This document shows, piece by piece, positions 1-5,352 of a stretch of DNA of 10,977 nt. Source of the DNA: Desulfobacterales bacterium (lineage in GTDB: Bacteria > Desulfobacterota > Desulfobacteria > Desulfobacterales > Desulfobacteraceae); contig JAKSAU010001296.1 in the NCBI GenBank assembly GCA_022361535.1, positions 1-10,977 of the forward strand, written 5' to 3'. The notes under the pieces are model-generated. The model had not been told where the DNA came from and made no database searches. It saw nothing but the letters and a program-made list of their open reading frames with translations. Made by a program: the position numbers and the translations under genes. Position 1 is the first letter of the stretch; each line of letters opens with the position of its first letter.

Positions 1-272
1 TTGGCTTCCGGGTAGAGGTTGAGTACGGCTTCAGCCATGACATGGGCTGATGAATGGCGAAGAATGTCCAACCCTTCATCATCTTTAGCTGTGACAAAGC
101 TGATAGCACTGTCTTCTTTGATGACACGGCTTAAATCAAGAAGCTGCTCATCGATTTTCATGGCCACGCAGTTTCTTGCAAATCCTTCGGAGATGCTTTT
201 GGCTACATCAAGGCCTGTGGGTTGTTCTTCAAACTCTTTTACAGCGTTATCCGGAAATGTGATCTGAATCAT
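1..272 (-). CDS. thrS: Threonyl-tRNA synthetase, N-terminal part (runs off left edge)
   Basis: This enzyme charges tRNA-Thr with threonine in the cytosol. Only the first 90 residues are present; the rest lies left of the window. Reading the minus strand from the ATG at 272 gives MIQITFPDNAV, the typical opening of the TGS domain (about residues 1-61). It passes through GLDVAKSISEG and continues into ITAKD-like and GLDILRHSSAH segments. The HSSAH sequence places H73 and H77 where the N2 editing-domain HxxxH of bacterial ThrRS sits; that motif hydrolyses mischarged Ser-tRNA. An AGGA ribosome-binding site (283-286) lies 10 nt before the start. The gene is divergent from rnd across 131 bp that must hold both promoters. 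I see no T-box-like leader. Identity is near certain from the TGS and editing motifs, although the catalytic core is not visible. Confidence 0.95.
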   Translation of the reverse strand, partial: MIQITFPDNAVKEFEEQPTGLDVAKSISEGFARNCVAMKIDEQLLDLSRVIKEDSAISFVTAKDDEGLDILRHSSAHVMAEAVLNLYPEA

Positions 273-403
273 TGTTTTTAAGTCCTGTTATATAACTTTG
301 CGGATTTATGATCCGGTTACTGATTAACCATTGTATTTCAATGCATTTAAATATAAAAAAGGAATTTTAAAAGAACTGCTTTAAACAATCAAGGGAAAAC
401 TAA

Positions 404-1534
404 TTGGAATATCAGTTTATAACATCGGATGAGGAGTTGAACACAGCCTGCCTGGACCTTAGAAAAGAAAAAATTATCGGCGTGGATCTGGAGGCAGACT
501 CCATGCACAGTTTTACAGAGAAAATATGTTTAATCCAAATTGCCGCAGGCGGCAGGGCCTTTTTAGTAGATCCCTTTTTGATCAATGACTTTTCATCCTT
601 TTCTAAAATACTTGAAGATCCGGATATCATAAAGGTTTTCCACGGATCTGATTTTGATGTCAGAAGCCTTGACCGGGAATTGTCTGTCGAGATCCAGAAT
701 CTGTTTGATACGGAAATTGCCTGCCGGTTTCTCAATATTCGGGAACGGGGGCTTGGTGCCTTGCTAAAGGCCTACTTTGACGTTTATGTGGATAAAAAAT
801 TTCAAAAAGTGGACTGGTCCAAGCGTCCGCTTAAAGAAGATATGATTGCCTATTCAGTTGGGGATGTGGCAAATCTTGTCGAACTTCATGACCGGCTTAA
901 ATCCGAATTGCAAGGAATCGGACGTCTGTCCTGGGCAGCCGAAGAGTTTGTTGTCCAGTCAAAGGTTAAATATGAATCCAACCACAAACCGCCGCTGTTT
1001 AAACGGTTCAAAGGTGCGGGAAAACTGGATAACCGCAGCTTGGCCGTTTTGGAACATCTGCTGCAGGTAAGGCTCTGTCAGGCTGAGAAAAAGGATATGC
1101 CCCTGTTTAAAATCATGTCCAACCAGTCCATAATGACCATGGCAACCGAAAGACCTAGGAGCATCAAAGCAATCCTGGATCTAAAGGCTCTGAGTAAAAA
1201 ACAGGCGGGCATGTATGGTCAATTGTGTGTCGATGCAGTCAAAGAGGCGCTTTCCCTTCCGCATAAGGATTTGCCATCCTACCCTAAGACAAGGATGCCA
1301 CGGAAAACCCCCAAAGTCTTGAACCGTATTGACCAACTCAAAAAAATGCGGGAAAAAGCCTCGAACACCATTGGCATGGAGCCCGGGTTTTTAATCAACA
1401 ACAATCTGATTTGTTCTATTGCGTTTTCAAATCCTGCCACAAAAAAAGACCTTGCAGCCATTGAACCCATCCGCAACTGGCAGGTTGAAGCACTGGGCGA
1501 AGACATTTTAACGACACTGGGCCGATGCGCCTGA
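404..1534 (+). CDS. rnd: Ribonuclease D (3'-5' exoribonuclease)
   Basis: This is a DEDDy-family 3'-5' exoribonuclease, known for trimming the 3' ends of tRNA and other stable RNA precursors in the cytosol. The 376 residues match the usual RNase D length. Exo I is GVDLEAD (D28, E30). Exo II is VFHGSDFDVRSL (D85). Exo III is YSVGD (Y150, D154), the Tyr variant that defines DEDDy. DWSKRPL around 137-143 is the usual family signature. An HRDC-like helical region follows at about residues 210-285 (NRSLAVLEHLL...). The start codon is TTG at 404, supported by AAGGGAA at 391-397, 6 nt upstream; there is no better in-frame ATG nearby. An AT-rich segment near 331-357 (TTGTAT ... TATAAA, 15-bp spacing) is a weak promoter candidate. 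dapF follows after 19 bp, so the two are probably co-transcribed. Confidence 0.93.
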   Translation: MEYQFITSDEELNTACLDLRKEKIIGVDLEADSMHSFTEKICLIQIAAGGRAFLVDPFLINDFSSFSKILEDPDIIKVFHGSDFDVRSLDRELSVEIQNLFDTEIACRFLNIRERGLGALLKAYFDVYVDKKFQKVDWSKRPLKEDMIAYSVGDVANLVELHDRLKSELQGIGRLSWAAEEFVVQSKVKYESNHKPPLFKRFKGAGKLDNRSLAVLEHLLQVRLCQAEKKDMPLFKIMSNQSIMTMATERPRSIKAILDLKALSKKQAGMYGQLCVDAVKEALSLPHKDLPSYPKTRMPRKTPKVLNRIDQLKKMREKASNTIGMEPGFLINNNLICSIAFSNPATKKDLAAIEPIRNWQVEALGEDILTTLGRCA

Positions 1535-1553
1535 TCACATAAAAGGAGATCCC

Positions 1554-2408
1554 ATGGAATTGAATTTCTGGAAAATGGAAGGCCTTGGCAATGATTTTAT
1601 CATGCTGGATGACAGGGATGAATCCATTGCCGATTACATATCTTACTCTGACCTGGCAGTCCGGCTTTGTGATCGCCATTTTGGCGTTGGGGCAGACGGA
1701 ATTATCCTGGCACGAAAATCAGATACCCATGACATCCGGTTTGTGATTATCAATTCAGACGGAACAGAACCTGAAATGTGCGGAAATGGCATGCGCTGTT
1801 TTGCAAAATATCTTTATGAGAACCAAATTCTGGTCAAAGAAGAGATGCAGGTCGAAACCTTAGCCGGAACTGTCATCCCCAAGATCATGGATATGGATGA
1901 TCAGGGCAAAGTTATTTCGGTCCGGGTGGATATGGGAGAACCCGAACTTGTTCCTGATAGAATTCCTTTTGTCTGTGATGGGCAAAAGGCTGTTGAAGAA
2001 ATAGTAGAAACCTCTCAGGGACCTGTCTCCGTGACCTGCGTATCCATGGGTAATCCACATGCTGTTACCTTTGTTGATGATTTGAGCGGGGTCAATGTTA
2101 AAAAAACAGGCCGTGCTGTTGAAACACATGACCGGTTCCCGGAAAAAACCAATGTGGAATTTATTCAGAAGGTTTCGGATACGGAATTGATCATGAAGGT
2201 CTGGGAGCGGGGAGCAGGCATCACCCTTGCCTGTGGTACCGGTGCCTGTGCAAGCCTTGTTGCAGCACATCTGACCGGTAGGACAGGGCGCAAGGCTGTA
2301 ATTCATTTGGATGGGGGTGACTTAGAACTTTTCTGGGACGAAGAAACCAATCATATCTTTAAAACCGGTCCTGCAAAGCTGGCGTTTGAGGGGCGGACTG
2401 AAATTTAA
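1554..2408 (+). CDS. dapF: Diaminopimelate epimerase
   Basis: The enzyme interconverts LL- and meso-diaminopimelate, the step that supplies meso-DAP for peptidoglycan and lysine. It is a cofactor-free two-cysteine racemase of the cytosol. The 284 residues are a normal length. The N-terminus KMEGLGNDFI is the family opening. The first catalytic cysteine is C76 in EMCGNGMRC and the second is C227 in ACGTGACAS, preceded by the usual ERGAGIT. SMGNPHAV and TNVEFI supply substrate-binding segments. Both halves of the pseudo-symmetric fold are intact. The ATG at 1554 has AAAGGAG (1542-1548) 5 nt upstream. The gene lies 19 bp behind rnd in the same direction. No other lysine-pathway gene is visible, so the pairing with rnd is probably incidental operon organisation. 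Confidence 0.97.
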   Translation: MELNFWKMEGLGNDFIMLDDRDESIADYISYSDLAVRLCDRHFGVGADGIILARKSDTHDIRFVIINSDGTEPEMCGNGMRCFAKYLYENQILVKEEMQVETLAGTVIPKIMDMDDQGKVISVRVDMGEPELVPDRIPFVCDGQKAVEEIVETSQGPVSVTCVSMGNPHAVTFVDDLSGVNVKKTGRAVETHDRFPEKTNVEFIQKVSDTELIMKVWERGAGITLACGTGACASLVAAHLTGRTGRKAVIHLDGGDLELFWDEETNHIFKTGPAKLAFEGRTEI

Positions 2409-2459
2409 GTTTTTTCTGTAGACTTAGGTGATAGAGATCTAATTGTCGGTTAAGATATC

Positions 2460-2537
2460 GGCTCGTTTATTCCTTAAGACGGCTGCCGTATTTTTTGCAA
2501 AAATACGTCTGATGCCGTTTTAAGAAATAAACGAGCC
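2460..2537. repeat. 78-bp nested palindrome between dapF and ligE
   Basis: Two 24-nt arms (2460-2483 and 2514-2537) are reverse complements except at two positions, one of which can form a G-U pair in RNA. Inside them is a second, perfect 9-bp inverted repeat (CGTATTTTT at 2487-2495 and AAAAATACG at 2499-2507) around a 3-nt loop, TGC. The whole element could fold into one long, almost uninterrupted hairpin on either strand or extrude as a cruciform. There is no oligo-T run after either arm, so it does not look like a standard intrinsic terminator. Possible identities are a palindromic repeat unit, a small MITE-like non-autonomous element, or a processed RNA structure in the dapF 3' region. 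I see only one copy here. Confidence 0.8.
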
Positions 2538-2598
2538 TACGAGTCAACGATTAATGTTGGCCCTGGTATGTTGGTTTGGCAGGTGTGAGAAAGGCTCG

Positions 2599-3468
2599 AT
2601 GATCATAAAAGGTAATAAATCTTTTCTTTTCGTATTTTTCCTCTTCTTTTTTCTTGGAGCGGAGAGAGTTTGTGCCTCAGACCCTGCAGGTTTAATGCTT
2701 CCTAAAAAATATCAGGGGCAGGATATAGCTGAACAATGGCTTTGGAGTGAAAAACTGGATGGAATCAGGGGTGAATGGACGGGTACAAAACTGCTTACAA
2801 AGCAGGGATACTCAATTGATGTGCCGGATTATTTTATAAAAAACTTTCCGCCGTTTCCATTGTCTGGTGAAATATGGGGCGGGAGGCAAACCTTTGAGAG
2901 AACCTCAGGTATTGTTGCCACATCAGGCCGGGATAAGGGGTGGCACACACTGCGTTTTGCAATCTTTGATTCAAAGCATGCATCTTTACCGTTTGAAAAC
3001 CGTATTGACAGAGCCAAAAAATGGTTTGAAGAACATCCTTCAGAGTATGCCTTTGTAATTAAACAGCAGCCTGTCAAAGATAAGGCTCATCTTAATAAAC
3101 TGCTCAAAGACATAAAAAAGGGCGGCGGAGAAGGTCTTGTTCTGATCAAAAAAGGCTCAATGTATAAAAACGGCCGGAGCGTAGATGTTCTCAAGGTTAA
3201 GGATTTTGATGATGCTGAAGCTGTTGTTGTCGGCTATGTCCCAGGCAAGGGTCGGCACAAAGGCCGGATGGGATCAATGGTTGTGGAACTCTACAGTGAC
3301 AGAACCATTAAGTTTAAGATCGGCACAGGATTCAGCGATGAGATAAGAAAAAACCCTCCGCCGGTAGGCGCTTTAATCACATTCAAATACACAGGTTTCT
3401 ATAAATCCGGCAAACCCAAATTTCCGTCATTTCTCAGGGTCAGAAGTCTGGATGGCAATTTGAGGTGA
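2599..3468 (+). CDS. ligE: Small ATP-dependent DNA ligase with signal peptide (LigE-like, periplasmic)
   Basis: The protein should seal nicks in double-stranded DNA using ATP. Nucleotidyltransferase motifs are in order: motif I SEKLDGIRG with adenylated lysine K52, motif III GEIWGG (E91), motif IIIa around FAIFDSK, motif IV GGEGLVLIKKG (E178) and motif V DVLKVK (K199, K201). A short OB-fold domain follows (about 205-289, containing GRMGSMVVE and KIGTGFSDE). With no DNA-binding or LigD partner domains, the 289 residues fit the minimal LigE/Lig B-type ligases. The N-terminus (two lysines, then an F/L-rich core at 9-19, possible cleavage after VCA26) is a signal peptide, which fits the known periplasmic LigE group. 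I chose the ATG at 2599 because it puts the signal peptide at the very N-terminus and has GAGAAAGG just upstream; an in-frame ATG at 2554 adds 15 unlikely residues. The 3' end overlaps the convergent hydrolase gene by 29 bp. Confidence 0.88.
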   Translation: MIIKGNKSFLFVFFLFFFLGAERVCASDPAGLMLPKKYQGQDIAEQWLWSEKLDGIRGEWTGTKLLTKQGYSIDVPDYFIKNFPPFPLSGEIWGGRQTFERTSGIVATSGRDKGWHTLRFAIFDSKHASLPFENRIDRAKKWFEEHPSEYAFVIKQQPVKDKAHLNKLLKDIKKGGGEGLVLIKKGSMYKNGRSVDVLKVKDFDDAEAVVVGYVPGKGRHKGRMGSMVVELYSDRTIKFKIGTGFSDEIRKNPPPVGALITFKYTGFYKSGKPKFPSFLRVRSLDGNLR

Positions 3469-4078
3469 TAAGATCCGGCAGTCTGGTACAAACATATTTT
3501 TCACAAATGTCCGGATCAAACTCTATGGAATATTCATTCATGAAACCGTGACCTGCCGCAGCTTTCTCTATACTAACCCGGGGCCTGACATTTAGCTGGG
3601 CTGCAAGATCGTTTACGTCAAAGTAGTGTTCATAATCCGGGAAAATCAGATGGGTATCTATTTTCGGCTGGATTTCCTTAAAATGGCGGATCTGTGATCC
3701 GTAAAATCCAATAAAGAAATTTACCGGACAGGGCAGGGTTTCGCATGATAAATGCCAGACTGCAGAAGCGCCTGCACTGAATCCTAAAATTGTTACTGGT
3801 GTGGTTTGTTTTGGCAGTTGCTCTAAAATCATCCGGCTGTAACCCGGTACACCCAGGTTGGCTTTAAAATATTTGTAGGCCTGGTCTTCCCGGAAAAAAT
3901 ACAAACCGTCATAAGGGTCAATGATGTCGATTGTTAGGGCCGTCTTTATGCAGGTTTCTGCATGCGGCTCTGTGTCCGTATTACCCTCAACGGTTGATAA
4001 TTGGATACAAAGCCTTTCTGCCAGGCGGTCCAGGGCAGGAGTGCGGCCGAATATGTCCGGGATAATGATTAGATTCAT
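3440..4078 (-). CDS. Alpha/beta hydrolase, dienelactone-hydrolase-like
   Basis: This is a cytosolic alpha/beta-hydrolase-fold protein of 212 residues with no signal peptide; its substrate is unknown. The nucleophile elbow is GFSAGA with S101. The C-terminal HGFMN segment carries the likely catalytic histidine, H177, and is typical of dienelactone-hydrolase-like enzymes. An acidic residue for the triad is probably in FPDYE (D148 or E150). The N-terminus NLIIIPDIFGRTP fits the first beta strand and the oxyanion-hole region. The start at 4078 has no strong ribosome-binding site, and the next in-frame Met is at residue 83, so this start is kept by default. It is the last gene of the minus-strand run, 50 bp after the HdrD-like gene with a hairpin between them, so it may or may not share that transcript. 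The 3' end overlaps ligE. Confidence 0.78.
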   Translation of the reverse strand: MNLIIIPDIFGRTPALDRLAERLCIQLSTVEGNTDTEPHAETCIKTALTIDIIDPYDGLYFFREDQAYKYFKANLGVPGYSRMILEQLPKQTTPVTILGFSAGASAVWHLSCETLPCPVNFFIGFYGSQIRHFKEIQPKIDTHLIFPDYEHYFDVNDLAAQLNVRPRVSIEKAAAGHGFMNEYSIEFDPDICEKYVCTRLPDLITSNCHPDF

Positions 4079-4089
4079 CTTGTTTCAAG

Positions 4090-4122
4090 GCCGTGCCATC
4101 CGACCTGTCCGGAAGGCACGGC
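4090..4122. terminator. Hairpin between the HdrD-like gene and the hydrolase
   Basis: GCCGTGCC (4090-4097) pairs with GGCACGGC (4115-4122). After one A/A mismatch, TCCG (4099-4102) pairs with CGGA (4110-4113), leaving a 7-nt loop. It lies 6 bp beyond the HdrD-like stop codon and just before the hydrolase start. No T-run follows in the minus-strand direction, so full intrinsic termination is doubtful. It could be a partial terminator, an mRNA-stabilising 3' structure or an attenuator that lowers hydrolase expression. Confidence 0.45.
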
Positions 4123-4128
4123 TGATAT

Positions 4129-5337
4129 CTATATGATCAGTGCTTCAGAGGCCAAAGAGGCCACGGTATCCACTTTCATCTCAAGTTTAAAATGATTTGA
4201 CAACTCTCCAAGTTGCCGGTGGCAGGAAAGACATGCCGTTGCGATATGCTCAAGCCCTGTTGCTTTCATTTGGTCGGCCTTGGGCTTGCCTGTGATCATT
4301 CTTTTCTTGGTTGAACTGCTGTCCTGGAGAATACCGCCGCCGCCACCGCAGCAAATACCGTCTTCACGGTTGGGGGTTAGTTCAACCACCCCTTCACAGC
4401 ACATGGCTAAAAGTTCTCTGGGCGCATCATATCCACCTGATTTTCTGGCAATATTGCAGGGGTCGTGGTAGGCGATCTTATGGGGGTGTACAGACGGGTC
4501 AAATTTCAATACCCCTTTTTTCGCATATTCCACCACAAGTTCAGGAATGCTCATGACAGAAAATTTGGCTTCCCTGCCGATAATTTCAGGCAGCAGGTAT
4601 TTGAGTACATGGTATCCGTGACCGCATTCGCTTAACACCATGGTTTCAATGCCTAATTCTTCTGCAGGTTCCACCACCATAAGTGCCATTTTTTCAGCGA
4701 TATCCTGTTTGCCCACAAAATAGCCCCAATTGGTGACATCAGTATGTGCGGCCGACATGGTCCAGGTCTCGCCTGTGGCATAAAAGAGCTTTGCCATGGC
4801 AGTTAAATGGAGCAGGTTGATGCCTAATTCCCTGGGGTTAGGCAGGTATAAGAATTTGGCGCCTTTTTTATCATGGGGGATTTCCGCTTCTTCATCCTCT
4901 ACCTCATCAACAAATTCCTCTGATACCCATTCAACGGTTTCCACAAATTCTTCTTTGGTCAGGCCGTTGACATCGCCCAATTCGAGTCGGTTTTTTATCC
5001 CTTTTTGAATGTCTTCCGGTATCTGGTCATTTGCATCTGCCAGGCTTCTGCCTTTTGTGACGACTTTATCCATCTGGATGCCCATGGGGCAGCCCTCGGT
5101 GCAGCGGTTGCAGACCAGGCAGTCCCAGAGCATGCGGCTTTGTATCAGTTGCTTGTCCAGGCCGAGGGCTGCCATGCGGACAATTTGCCTTGGCATGGGG
5201 CCGTCCTGGCCGTCAAACCAGGTGCACCTTGAGTTACAGGCACCGCAGGTCAGACATTCACTGATATTGCCGCCTTTTCCCATTTCCTTTAAATACCGGG
5301 CCAGTTCAGAATCTTTATTTATATTTACGTTTGTCAT
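4129..5337 (-). CDS. HdrD/DsrK-like iron-sulfur protein (fused HdrC-HdrB, one intact CCG domain)
   Basis: This is an electron-transfer subunit of the heterodisulfide-reductase superfamily, 402 residues, soluble. Two HdrC-like [4Fe-4S] motifs come first: C28, C31, C34, C38 and C73, C76, C79, C83 (the latter ending EGCP). An acidic linker (about 127-157) follows, then an HdrB-like half. The second CCG domain is complete: C294 in HDPCNIARK, C329-C330 in ICCGGGGG, and C369/C372 in CLSCHRQ. This is enough for one noncubane [4Fe-4S] cluster. The first CCG domain has lost its leading Cys and its CC pair (the segment reads SAAHTDVTNWG) and keeps only C238 in SECGH. That resembles DsrK/TmcB-like proteins more than classical methanogen HdrD. 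The start at 5337 has GAGGA (5345-5349) 7 nt upstream. The gene sits 15 bp behind the HdrA-like gene, so the two products probably form a complex. The physiological substrate (a disulfide, thiol or quinone-linked partner) cannot be read from the sequence. Confidence 0.88.
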   Translation of the reverse strand: MTNVNINKDSELARYLKEMGKGGNISECLTCGACNSRCTWFDGQDGPMPRQIVRMAALGLDKQLIQSRMLWDCLVCNRCTEGCPMGIQMDKVVTKGRSLADANDQIPEDIQKGIKNRLELGDVNGLTKEEFVETVEWVSEEFVDEVEDEEAEIPHDKKGAKFLYLPNPRELGINLLHLTAMAKLFYATGETWTMSAAHTDVTNWGYFVGKQDIAEKMALMVVEPAEELGIETMVLSECGHGYHVLKYLLPEIIGREAKFSVMSIPELVVEYAKKGVLKFDPSVHPHKIAYHDPCNIARKSGGYDAPRELLAMCCEGVVELTPNREDGICCGGGGGILQDSSSTKKRMITGKPKADQMKATGLEHIATACLSCHRQLGELSNHFKLEMKVDTVASLASEALII

Positions 5338-5352
5338 GGTCGTATCCTCGTT

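Noticed and set aside
273..403. T-box or other riboswitch leader upstream of thrS
   Set aside because: The region is only 131 bp, shared with a divergent gene, and shows no terminator/antiterminator stems or T-box-like sequence.
1860..2306. 148-codon open frame on the minus strand inside dapF
   Set aside because: It lies wholly antisense to a clear dapF, has no recognisable domain or good ribosome-binding site, and its cysteine-rich look mirrors dapF codons.
2460..2537. Standard intrinsic terminator of dapF
   Set aside because: Neither arm is followed by an oligo-T run, and the stem is far longer than a usual terminator. It is kept as an unexplained palindrome instead.
2554..2598. Upstream start of the ligase at ATG 2554
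   Set aside because: It would put 15 extra residues before a normal signal peptide. The ATG at 2599 has a better-placed ribosome-binding site.
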